From Lacicoccus halitifaciens (GTDB lineage Bacteria > Bacillota > Bacilli > Staphylococcales > Salinicoccaceae), in assembly GCF_040544485.1 (NCBI RefSeq), contig NZ_JBDZDV010000004.1, positions 1 through 64,000 of the forward strand: a stretch of 64,000 nt of DNA, read 5' to 3'. Positions 32,582 to 40,095 of the stretch are shown in pieces; the stretch's first letter is position 1, and every line of letters begins with the position of its first letter. The notes beneath the pieces were generated by a model. That model did no database searches and had not been told where the DNA came from. It saw nothing but the letters and a program-made list of their open reading frames with translations. The translations under genes and the position numbers were made by a program.

Positions 32582-33981
32582 GGGTGCACCTCCAAAAGGC
32601 TCTTCACTTTCAGCTTCGTCTCTTCCAGTTCCTTTTCCGGCACGGAGTCATAGACGACACCGCAGCCGGCTTCCACATTCACATACTCGTCGTCGACGAG
32701 CATCGTCCGTATCGCAAGTGCGAAATCGAGTTCCTGGTTGCAGTTGATGTAGCCCACACCGCCTGAGTATATGCCCCGCTTCTCCGGACGTACTTCGTAT
32801 ATGCGCTCGATTGCGCGGAGCTTCGGCGCACCCGATACGGTGCCGGTCGGCAGCAGGCTGGTCACGACATCAATCGGTGAGATATCTTTTTTCACATCAC
32901 CCGTCACGACGCTCACGATATGCATGACGTGCTCATACTTCTCGATCTCCATGAGACGTTCAAGCCTGACGCTCCCCTGCTCGCTCACGCGGTTCACATC
33001 ATTGCGCCCGAGGTCGACGAGCATGCGGTGTTCGCTGAGCTCCTTCTCGTCACTGGAAAGCAATTCTGCATTCACTGAATCCTCCTCTGCATCACGCCCG
33101 CGCTTGATCGTGCCGGCGATTGGATTCGTGATCACCTTGCCCTTCTCGACCTTCACGAAGCTCTCAGGAGAGCTGCCGACGATGATCGGATCATCGAAGT
33201 TCAAATAGTACATGTACGGACTCGGATTCTGCCGTTTCAAATTTTTATACAGCTGGAAAGTTAGTACATTCCGCTCATGCCCGAATGCATGGCGGTATTT
33301 GTAGATTCGTGAAGGCACGGCCTGGAACATATCGCCCTTCTGGATCAATGACTTGAAATAGGACACGGTGTCCATGAAGTCCGCCTCGGTGATGTTCGTC
33401 TCAATTTCCCGGTTTTTATTGTCATAATCGATCACCGGATGATAGAGCCGGACCGACTTGAGTTCCCCGACCATACTTTCAAGGCGTGCTTCAAGCTCTT
33501 TCCGCCCCGCATTCGAAAACAGGTTCGACGTGATCACATGGATCTTCTCCTTGTAATGATCGAACACATACAGGCTCTCCACCATATAGAACACCAGGTC
33601 ATCGGTCGTATTTTCAATCTCGATCTCCTGCAGTTTTTTGAATGCATGGCGCACAAGGTCGAAGCTGCAGCTGCCGACAAACCCTGAGACGAGCGGCAGA
33701 TCCGCAAGCACCGGATCATCGATTTCCGCCTTATATTCATTCAGCAGATTTTTAAGCTTTTTATACGGATCGGTGCCGTAGCTGAAAATGGTGTCCGGAT
33801 ACTCGACTGTCAGCCTATGGCTGTCAAGCGTCACTTTCCCTTGATGATCGAATGCAAGCATCGAATACCTGCCTTTCATTTCGTGCTGAGACGCACTTTC
33901 AAAAATGACCTTCTTCTCCCTCATCTGCGCAAGCGCCTCCGGCGTCACTTCCGCATTCAATGTTTCATATATGATTTCCAT
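32578..33981 (-). CDS. trpE: Anthranilate synthase component I
   Basis: A 467-residue chorismate-using enzyme: chorismate plus ammonia gives anthranilate. Seen: FESASQHEMKGRYS near residues 27-40 (matching the tryptophan feedback region), NPSPYMYYLNF, GSSPESFVKVEKG, PIAGTIKRG, DLGRNDVNRVS and GTVSGAPKLRAIERI, GYIN and EAGCGVV. PabB is the main alternative, but the two upstream T-boxes with TGG specifiers point to tryptophan. trpG overlaps its end. The other trp genes (trpDCFBA) are not in this window, so the operon is split. Confidence 0.88.
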   Translation of the reverse strand: MEIIYETLNAEVTPEALAQMREKKVIFESASQHEMKGRYSMLAFDHQGKVTLDSHRLTVEYPDTIFSYGTDPYKKLKNLLNEYKAEIDDPVLADLPLVSGFVGSCSFDLVRHAFKKLQEIEIENTTDDLVFYMVESLYVFDHYKEKIHVITSNLFSNAGRKELEARLESMVGELKSVRLYHPVIDYDNKNREIETNITEADFMDTVSYFKSLIQKGDMFQAVPSRIYKYRHAFGHERNVLTFQLYKNLKRQNPSPYMYYLNFDDPIIVGSSPESFVKVEKGKVITNPIAGTIKRGRDAEEDSVNAELLSSDEKELSEHRMLVDLGRNDVNRVSEQGSVRLERLMEIEKYEHVMHIVSVVTGDVKKDISPIDVVTSLLPTGTVSGAPKLRAIERIYEVRPEKRGIYSGGVGYINCNQELDFALAIRTMLVDDEYVNVEAGCGVVYDSVPEKELEETKLKVKSLLEVHP

Positions 33982-34003
33982 CCTGAATCCCCCTTTTTAA
34001 AAT

Positions 34004-34190
34004 AAAAAAATAAGCCTCCTAAACGAATAGGACGCTTACACGCGGTGCCACCTAAATTGGGGACAAAGTCCCCCACTTGACTGATATCGAATTATACACC
34101 GGCAGAACCCAATTCATCCGGCATCCATATCGGTTCGCATCAACCACCGACTTTCTGAAATAAAAACACCGGATTACTCATTCCCACCTG
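34004..34190 (-). promoter_or_regulatory. T-box riboswitch 2 (tRNA-Trp), proximal to trpE
   Basis: Minus-strand leader. Stem I distal loop shows GTCGGTGGTTGATGCGAACC. The specifier region reads TGAATTGGG with TGG (Trp) at 34109-34111. A GGGGAC...GTCCCC helix follows, then the antiterminator T-box TAGGTGGCACCGCG (34041-34054). The terminator hairpin TAAGC-TCCTA with partner TAGGA-GCTTA (34011-34038) has a run of T. Uncharged tRNA-Trp should open trpEG expression. Confidence 0.9.
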
Positions 34191-34191
34191 A

Positions 34192-34378
34192 ATAAAAAAG
34201 CACCACAGCAACGCCTCAAGGACGCGTCACCGTGGTGCCACCTTAATTAACATTAATGAATGTTCACTCTTAAAAATACATTTTAAATTTTACTTTCCGC
34301 CCAATTCACAAATATCGTGTGCTGATTTGCATCACCCATCAGCTTTCTTTTGCTACATCGTATATTTGCTACTGAATA
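34192..34378 (-). promoter_or_regulatory. T-box riboswitch 1 (tRNA-Trp), distal
   Basis: First of two tandem leaders. Stem I distal loop AGCTGATGGGTGATGCAAAT; specifier region TGAATTGGG with TGG at 34301-34303, the same context as T-box 2. The T-box AAGGTGGCACCACGG lies at 34230-34244. The terminator hairpin GCACCAC...GTGGTGC (about 34192-34236) ends in TTTTTT. Two in series should tighten the response to tryptophan starvation. Confidence 0.9.
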
Positions 34379-34384
34379 TCTAAT

Positions 34385-34413
34385 AATATATAGCGGTTCA
34401 GCAGATAAGTCAA
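34385..34413 (-). promoter_or_regulatory. trpEG promoter
   Basis: Minus-strand -35 TTGACT (34408-34413), 17-bp spacer, -10 TATATT (34385-34390). Transcription would start near 34378, at the head of T-box 1. It diverges from the katA promoters. Confidence 0.8.
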
Positions 34414-34464
34414 CTGTTAATTCTAAATATTTGCATTTCCCTCTTGTTTCCTCTCCCGTTCAAT

Positions 34465-34546
34465 GTTTACCGGCTCCGCCATCCGGGTAAGCTTTACATG
34501 TAAACTGAATGGACTTTTGGCACTCAGTAAATATATCACTTATATA
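34465..34546 (+). promoter_or_regulatory. katA upstream region: sigma-B-like and sigma-A-like promoters
   Basis: GTTTAC (34465-34470), 14 bp, GGGTAA (34485-34490) resembles the stress sigma-B consensus GTTTAA-N12-15-GGGTAT. Downstream, TTGGCA (34517-34522) and TTATAT (34540-34545) at 17 bp suit sigma-A. The palindrome TTTACATGTAAA (34493-34504) lies between them. No convincing PerR box is visible. Confidence 0.55.
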
Positions 34547-34581
34547 GATTGAAGCGGAAAAATTTACAGGAGGTTTTTATT

Positions 34582-36237
34582 TTGGCAGATAAGAATTATC
34601 AGAAGGAAAATGAAATTCCTCGCGAAAAAGAAGCAGATCGTGAACCGATGACGACCCGTCAGGGCCATCCGGTGACGGATAACCAGAACATGCGCACAAT
34701 CGGCGACCGCGGCCCTGCGACGATGGAAAACTATCATTTTCTTGAGAAGATGTCGCACTTCGACCGTGAAGAAGTACCGGAACGCGTCGTCCACGCTCGC
34801 GGAACCGGTGCATTCGGCTATTTCGAAACTTACGGCAAGGTCGGCGATGAGCCGGTCGAGAAATATACACGTGCCAAAGTGTTCTCAGGCGCAGGAAAGC
34901 GGACACCTCTGATGGTGCGCTACTCCACTGTGGCAGGCGCGAAGGACTCCCCTGAAACGGAGCGTGATCCGAGAGGTTTCGCTGTAAAAATGTATACCGA
35001 GGACGGGAACTGGGACCTCGTCGGCAACAACCTGAAGATTTTCTTCATCCGTGATGCGATGAAATTCCCGGATATGATCCATGCATTCAAGCCCGATCCG
35101 GCATCGAACATTCCGGATCCGACAAGGATGTTCGACTTCGTCTCCCGCTCACCGGAAGCGATTCATATGATCACCTTCCTTTTCTCACCGTGGGGCATCC
35201 CTGCAACGTACCGCCATATGCAGGGCTCAGGTGTTAACACTTACAAATGGGTGAACGACGAAGGTGAAGCGGTGCTCGTCAAATATCACTGGGAACCGAA
35301 ACAGGGCATCCGCAACCTGACGCAGGAAGAAGCGGATGAAATCCAGTCGAAAACCGTGGCTCATGCGACGGAAGACCTGTATTTGGCAATCGAGCGCGGA
35401 GATTATCCGGAATGGGAGCTGTTCGTCCAGATCATGGAAGACGGCTATCATGAGGAGCTTGATTTCGATCCGCTCGATGACACGAAACTCTGGCCGGAGG
35501 ATAAATTCCCTTGGCTGCCGGTCGGCAAGATGGTCCTCAACGAAAATCCGACGGACTTCCATGCACAGATCGAGCAAGCGTCATTCGGTACCGGCGTGCT
35601 TGTCGACGGTATGGACTTCTCCGACGACAAGATGCTGATCGGAAGGACCTTCTCCTACTCTGATACACAGCGTTACCGTGTCGGTGCAAACTATCTGCAG
35701 GTGCCGGTCAACAGACCGAAGACGAAAGTCCGTACGAACCAGCACCGCGGCCAGCTCGATCACCGTGACCCAAGCGAAATGGGTGACGATCCGAGCATCA
35801 ACTATGAGCCTTCGATGCGCGGCGGCCTGGAAGAAGCGGAAGAGAGAGGCAAACCGCATCAGCCGACTTACAATGCGGAAGCATTGAGGAAGCCGATCGA
35901 CCGCCCGAACAACTACGGACAGGCCGGCGAGACGTACCGCAACTTCGAGGACTGGGAACGTGATGAACTCATCAAGAACCTGTCCAATGTCCTCGCACAG
36001 AGTGACGAGCGCATCCAGGAAGCGATGGTATATCACTTCACACAGGCCGATGAAGACTACGGCAGACGTGTCAAAGAAGGCATCGAAGCCAAAGTGAAAG
36101 AAATGGAACAGATGGAAGACGAAGGTGTACCTGGCCGTGAAGCCGGACAGAAATCCAAATTCGGTGCAGGCACCCAGAAACAGCAGGAGGCGTCACAGGA
36201 CGCAGTGGACAAAGGCCACGAAGCCGATCCTTATTAA
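34582..36237 (+). CDS. katA: Monofunctional haem catalase
   Basis: A 551-residue catalase (two H2O2 to water and oxygen). Active-site histidine H71 lies in RVVHARG, the asparagine in FFIRDAMKFPD/NNLKIF region, and the proximal haem tyrosine near 358 in SYSDTQRYRVG. Small-subunit clade length is about 480-500 residues; this one adds a charged, Gln/Glu-rich C-terminal tail (KEMEQMEDEGVPGREAGQKS onward). Start is probably TTG 34582, with GGAGG 8 bp upstream. Single gene with a strong terminator; ferritin lies beyond array C. Confidence 0.95.
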   Translation: MADKNYQKENEIPREKEADREPMTTRQGHPVTDNQNMRTIGDRGPATMENYHFLEKMSHFDREEVPERVVHARGTGAFGYFETYGKVGDEPVEKYTRAKVFSGAGKRTPLMVRYSTVAGAKDSPETERDPRGFAVKMYTEDGNWDLVGNNLKIFFIRDAMKFPDMIHAFKPDPASNIPDPTRMFDFVSRSPEAIHMITFLFSPWGIPATYRHMQGSGVNTYKWVNDEGEAVLVKYHWEPKQGIRNLTQEEADEIQSKTVAHATEDLYLAIERGDYPEWELFVQIMEDGYHEELDFDPLDDTKLWPEDKFPWLPVGKMVLNENPTDFHAQIEQASFGTGVLVDGMDFSDDKMLIGRTFSYSDTQRYRVGANYLQVPVNRPKTKVRTNQHRGQLDHRDPSEMGDDPSINYEPSMRGGLEEAEERGKPHQPTYNAEALRKPIDRPNNYGQAGETYRNFEDWERDELIKNLSNVLAQSDERIQEAMVYHFTQADEDYGRRVKEGIEAKVKEMEQMEDEGVPGREAGQKSKFGAGTQKQQEASQDAVDKGHEADPY

Positions 36238-36249
36238 AATTATTGAACA

Positions 36250-36277
36250 AGGCGGGACTTCTGTCCCGCCTTATTTT
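36250..36277 (+). terminator. Terminator of katA
   Basis: GGCGGGAC-TTCT-GTCCCGCC stem followed by TTATTTTT. Confidence 0.92.
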
Positions 36278-36297
36278 TAATTGAGAGGTTTTATTCT

Positions 36298-36456
36298 GAT
36301 GAGCGGCTGAGCGGCTGCTCATTCGTTATGGAAACAAGACTTGGATGAGCAGGCTTAAAGGAATTCTGCTCACTCATCCTCAAAATCACCATCGAATGAG
36401 CAGAACAAAAGAAATTCTGCTCATTCACCTTTAAATTCTCCCTCGGATAAGCAGGG
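36298..36456. repeat. Array C: about three and a half 51-bp units with inverted halves
   Basis: GATGAGC/AATGAGC/GATAAGC begins at 36298, 36344, 36395 and 36446. The last two spacings are exactly 51 bp; the first is 46. Each unit carries GA(A)TGAGCAG and its reverse complement CTGCTCAYTC, for example GAATGAGCAGAA with TTCTGCTCATTC in the third. It occupies the space between the katA terminator and the ferritin terminator. Sequence is unrelated to arrays A and B but the layout is the same. Confidence 0.8.
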
Positions 36457-36483
36457 GCGTCAAAACCCTGGATTTCCACATGA

Positions 36484-36506
36484 AAAAGAGGCCGGGCACC
36501 TCTCCC
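36484..36506 (-). terminator. Probable ferritin terminator
   Basis: Minus-strand AGAGG-TGCCCGG-CCTCT followed by TTTTC. Short stem, so strength is uncertain. Confidence 0.55.
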
Positions 36507-36553
36507 AACCTCTAGTCATTATCCCCGAAAGCCATTTCCCGGGAAATAGATGT

Positions 36554-37060
36554 TCATTCTTCCGGTACGTCGAATTGCCTTTTGGCAAGCTCACGCTCAT
36601 ATACATACAATGCATTGCCGTCATCTTTCAGCCGGCCGATGTAATCGAGGTGTGTTTCGAACATCGCTTCTTCTTCCACCTGCTCATCGAGGAACCACCT
36701 GACGAATGACAATGTCATATGCTCGCGGTCTTCGGTGGCGATATCGGAAATCTCATAGAAATTCCTGGTCACCGTCTTCTCCTGTTCAAGCCCCTGCCTG
36801 AAAGTGTCGAGCAGGGAATCATAATCGTTTTTCGGTTCGGGGATGCTCTGGAATTTTGCATGTACACCACGGTCGTTCAAATAGTTATAGATTTTGGTGC
36901 CGTGGTACCGCTCCTCTTTTGCCTGCTGTTTATAGAAGTTCGCAAAGCCGTCGTAACTCTTGTTTTCGCAATACGATGCCATTGCCAGGTACTCATGCGC
37001 TGCTGCAAATTCATGGTTCATCTGGTCGATCAAAGCTTGTTTCAACTTATCTGATAACAT
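36554..37060 (-). CDS. ftnA: Non-haem ferritin
   Basis: A 168-residue ferritin that oxidises Fe2+ and stores it in a 24-subunit shell. The four-helix ferroxidase ligands are apparent: E in MNHEFAAAHEYLAM (about residues 14-27), ExxH in KEERYHGTKIYNYL near 49-62, EDREHM near 98, and the FVRWFLDEQVEEE block near 120. Length is usual. The start has GGAGG upstream. It stands alone between array C and an AgcS carrier gene. Confidence 0.93.
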   Translation of the reverse strand: MLSDKLKQALIDQMNHEFAAAHEYLAMASYCENKSYDGFANFYKQQAKEERYHGTKIYNYLNDRGVHAKFQSIPEPKNDYDSLLDTFRQGLEQEKTVTRNFYEISDIATEDREHMTLSFVRWFLDEQVEEEAMFETHLDYIGRLKDDGNALYVYERELAKRQFDVPEE

Positions 37061-37211
37061 TTTAGAACCTCCCTTTCACCACCTATTATATCGATTCCCT
37101 TAACACAATATCAAAAGATTGACCCGGCTTCAGAAATTTCCGTACCGGAACAGAAAAACTCCTGCATACCAGATTCTCATTCCATCCGGGATGCAGGAGC
37201 TGCATATCTTT

Positions 37212-38771
37212 TTATTTACCTTCTTCGACCTCATCAGAATATCTATATTCCGGGTCGTTCCGCTTCGGATATTCCACTGTCCAGAAGTCCGCACCCTTCA
37301 TATCCTTATCCGGTGTATAGATGATTTCTTCAATTTTCCCCTGTTTTTTGAGTTTGTACTGCCGTTCGTAATCCTTGAATGCGCGTAAGGCCGGTTTCTG
37401 CAGGAGCAGTATGGCGATGATGTTGATCCACGCCATGAGTCCGACACCGAGGTCACCGAACTGCCATGCAAGACCCGCCGTGGAAACTGTGCCGTAGTAC
37501 GCTGAAGCGATCAGCGCGATACCGAGCAGCGGTTTGGCGAGAGGTATCTTGTTCTTCGTGATGTAGACGAGGTTCGTCTCTGCGATATAGTAGTATGCGA
37601 GCAATGTCGTATAGCAGAAGAACAGCAGTGCAAATGCGACAAAGTATGTGCCGAAGCCGATGAAATCAGGTGTGAACCCTTCCAGACCGTGGAACGCTTT
37701 GTCAACACTCGCCTGTGTGAAAGCTACCGTACCGCTGACATCCCGCGTGCCGTCACCCGCTTCCTGATAGACGTTGTTATCTATGAGCAGTCCGTCCGCA
37801 CCATCCGATACGTTGTACATGCCGGTGATGAGGATCATCAGCGCTGTTGCCGTACATACGAATAACGTATCGATATATACGGAGAACGCCTGCACAAGCC
37901 CCTGTTTCGCCGGGTGGGAAACTTCAGCCGCACCCGCAGCATGTGCGCCGGTACCCTGACCAGCTTCATTCGAATAAAGCCCCCGTTTGACACCGATCAT
38001 GATCATGGCACCGACGATGCCGCCGAATGTCTGTTCAAGGCCGAATGCACTTCTGAAGATCAGTGCAAAAAGTCCGGGCACCTGTTCGATGTTCATGATG
38101 ACGATGATACCCGCAACGATGATGTATGCGATGGCCATGAACGGCACGATTGCAGTCGCAACATTCGCGATCGCCCTGATCCCCCCGAAGACTACCGCTC
38201 CAAGTATGATGACCAGGAAGATGCCGACCATCCAAGGTTCAATTGGGAATGCATTGGTTGCAGAACCCGATATCGAGTTTGCCTGGATGCCCGGAAGCAA
38301 AATACCGCAGGCAATGACCGTCACCACTGCGAAAAGTAGTGCGTAGTACTTGCCGAATGTGCCGCCGATCCCCTTTTCGATGTAGTAGGCAGGTCCCCCA
38401 CGGTACTGACCGTCCTGCCTCTGTTTATAAATCTGTGCAAGCGTCGACTCGACGAATGCACTGCCTGCGCCTAAAAATGCGATAAGCCACATCCAGAAAA
38501 TTGCACCCGGACCCCCAAGGAAAATTGCTGTAGCCACACCCACGATGTTACCCGTGCCGACGCGTCCTGCAAGTGACACCGCGATGGCCTGGAAACTTGA
38601 GATCCCTTCTGCAGACTTCTGACCGCCGAGCATCAGGCGCACCATATCTATGACATACCGCACCTGGAAAAACTTCATCCTGAGTGAGAAATAAAGACCG
38701 ACGACAACGAGCAGGATGACGAGTGCCGCGCTCCAGACAATATCATTCAAAAACGTCACAATAGCTTCCAT
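37212..38771 (-). CDS. Alanine/glycine:cation symporter, AgcS family (second)
   Basis: A 519-residue membrane protein with about 11 hydrophobic segments and the AgcS signature LAGRVGTGNIVGVATAIFLG then GGPGAIFWMW and YRGGPAYYIEKG. It is larger than the AgcS at 2453, with a longer extracytoplasmic loop near residues 325-365 and a hydrophilic C-terminal tail of about 50 residues. Substrate likely a small neutral amino acid taken up with Na+. It has a single-gene layout with its own promoter at 38813-38841. Confidence 0.9.
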   Translation of the reverse strand: MEAIVTFLNDIVWSAALVILLVVVGLYFSLRMKFFQVRYVIDMVRLMLGGQKSAEGISSFQAIAVSLAGRVGTGNIVGVATAIFLGGPGAIFWMWLIAFLGAGSAFVESTLAQIYKQRQDGQYRGGPAYYIEKGIGGTFGKYYALLFAVVTVIACGILLPGIQANSISGSATNAFPIEPWMVGIFLVIILGAVVFGGIRAIANVATAIVPFMAIAYIIVAGIIVIMNIEQVPGLFALIFRSAFGLEQTFGGIVGAMIMIGVKRGLYSNEAGQGTGAHAAGAAEVSHPAKQGLVQAFSVYIDTLFVCTATALMILITGMYNVSDGADGLLIDNNVYQEAGDGTRDVSGTVAFTQASVDKAFHGLEGFTPDFIGFGTYFVAFALLFFCYTTLLAYYYIAETNLVYITKNKIPLAKPLLGIALIASAYYGTVSTAGLAWQFGDLGVGLMAWINIIAILLLQKPALRAFKDYERQYKLKKQGKIEEIIYTPDKDMKGADFWTVEYPKRNDPEYRYSDEVEEGK

Positions 38772-39033
38772 TTAAACATCCCCTTTGTTTTTCAACTCTG
38801 TAAGCTGAGATAAATATAGTATATTTATGCCCGCTTGTCTACTATTATTTTCAGAAATTTCAACCGCTTACAAAGCCTTCATATCAGTGCTTATAGTAAG
38901 TCCATGGTACATAAGGGGTTGTATGTATTTATGCATAAACTTATAAATTATTGGATTTATCTTTATAATCAGATAAATTACATAGATAAACAGATTTAAT
39001 CGCAAAATATATGCACTACTGCATAAATTGATG
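38772..39033. promoter_or_regulatory. AT-rich intergenic region with AgcS promoter
   Basis: Minus-strand -35 TAGACA (38836-38841), 17-bp spacer, -10 TATATT (38813-38818) for the AgcS gene. The rest, about 200 bp, is strongly AT-rich with near-repeats of TTATGCATAAA and GCATAAATTG. I see no gene in it. Confidence 0.55.
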
Positions 39034-39073
39034 TAAAAATACAACCGGATCATATTTGAACCGGCTGTCTGTA
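39034..39073 (-). terminator. Terminator of the DUF4385 gene
   Basis: Minus-strand CAGCCGG...CCGGTTG stem (one G-T pair) followed by TATTTTTA. Confidence 0.75.
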
Positions 39074-39078
39074 TTAAT

Positions 39079-39525
39079 TCACCCATATTCTTTTTGATGC
39101 TTCCTCTTCAGCTTCAAATACTCTTCATCCTCACGGACTTTGATCCATTTCTCTTCGAATATCCGTGCAGACTCCGCCTTCTCCTCATCAATCTGCCGCT
39201 CTTTCACTTCACCGTCTTCATCATATTTCCGTCCGCCTTTATAATTCGCGTAGCGTCGGGAGCGTGTATAGCCCATCTGCAGGAACTTCCTCGCCATGTC
39301 CATGCCGACGAAATCATCATCCTTCTTATATTCCTCGTACATCTTATAAATCTTATCCGATGACTCGCGCGCAATATCCGGAGTCTTGAACCGCCAGTGC
39401 GGCAGGATTTCACTTTTATAGGGCTCGACGAGCAGCACACCCTGCTCGCCCCGCCCGACGCGGTAGAGTTCCGGATTTTCCCTGAAATCAATCGAATCGA
39501 AATCGAGGTCATAGTCGAACGCCAT
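39079..39525 (-). CDS. DUF4385-family protein
   Basis: A 148-residue soluble protein with the conserved block ELYRVGRGEQGVLLVEPY, then LPHWRFKTP and FVGMDMARKFLQMGYTRSRR, and a charged Lys/Glu-rich C-terminal helix. It fits the DUF4385 family, found across bacteria and some phages; no function is established. ATG 39525 has GGAGGGG 5 bp upstream, and the longer reading frame upstream is not supported. Confidence 0.85.
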   Translation of the reverse strand: MAFDYDLDFDSIDFRENPELYRVGRGEQGVLLVEPYKSEILPHWRFKTPDIARESSDKIYKMYEEYKKDDDFVGMDMARKFLQMGYTRSRRYANYKGGRKYDEDGEVKERQIDEEKAESARIFEEKWIKVREDEEYLKLKRKHQKEYG

Positions 39526-39643
39526 CGTGTCCCCTCCAGTACTCTTTTGATATATCATCTTATCTTTTACCCCGATGCCCAGTCTCTGAACCTGAAAACT
39601 GCAGGTGAAAACCAGTGAGAATGCAGGAGTGGAAATTATTACA

Positions 39644-39672
39644 TTTACACCAACCCGGCGTTGCACTACAAT
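39644..39672 (+). promoter_or_regulatory. Promoter of the 57-residue membrane protein
   Basis: TTTACA (39644-39649), 17-bp spacer, TACAAT (39667-39672), about 29 bp before the GTG start at 39701. Confidence 0.65.
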
Positions 39673-39700
39673 TAAGAAAAAGCAGACAAGGGTGATATGG

Positions 39701-39874
39701 GTGAAAGGTTTGTTGTGGATAGTGGGGATGTTTCTTCTTCTCGTTGTTATATTTATCATAATTTGGGTCATGACTGCGGATCGCGTCGGCAACACGGAAG
39801 TCCTGCTGCCCGGAGGCGGCATTGAATATATAGGTGCTGCCAAGGAAGCAGTTTATAATCAGTGGTTCATCTGA
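39701..39874 (+). CDS. 57-residue single-pass membrane protein
   Basis: A very short gene. GTG start at 39701 with AGGGTGA upstream and a clear promoter at 39644-39672. The product has one transmembrane helix (residues 4-24, GLLWIVGMFLLLVVIFIIIW) followed by a short outside or inside tail with LLPGGGIEYIGAAKEAVYNQW. I do not recognise a family. The YNQW ending and GGG turn are distinctive. It is followed by a terminator and then the aconitase gene, so it is its own unit. Confidence 0.6.
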   Translation: MKGLLWIVGMFLLLVVIFIIIWVMTADRVGNTEVLLPGGGIEYIGAAKEAVYNQWFI

Positions 39875-39927
39875 CTGTAAACAATCTTTATCAGAATGTC
39901 TTTGGACAGTAATTATATAAGAGCATG

Positions 39928-39980
39928 AACACCCCTTTATGGCCGGGAAGGCATCCCGCTGTAAAGGGGGTTATTTTTTG
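39928..39980 (+). terminator. Terminator between the small membrane gene and aconitase
   Basis: Long stem CCCCTTTA...TAAAGGGG with inner CGGGA...TCCCG, followed by GTTATTTTTT. Located before the aconitase ribosome binding site; it could also act as a leader attenuator. Confidence 0.75.
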
Positions 39981-40095
39981 GAGGCGAATCAATGAAAATT
40001 CCAAGTTTTCAGTTTACCTTTCCCGGTTTAGTGCAATAGTATATGTACAAGCGGTTTTTCGACAGCGTAAGCGAATATTACAGGAGGGGTATGAA

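Noticed and set aside
33982..34420. S-box (SAM) or other riboswitch instead of T-box
   Set aside because: Both leaders show the GGTGGCACC T-box element, stem I loops and TGG specifiers; no S-box elements are seen.
37212..37388. Small open frame at the end of the AgcS gene, plus strand
   Set aside because: Antisense to the conserved C-terminal tail; no start signal.
39526..39843. N-terminal extension of the DUF4385 gene
   Set aside because: The family begins at MAFDYD with GGAGGGG just upstream; the extension has no family similarity and opposes the small membrane-protein gene.
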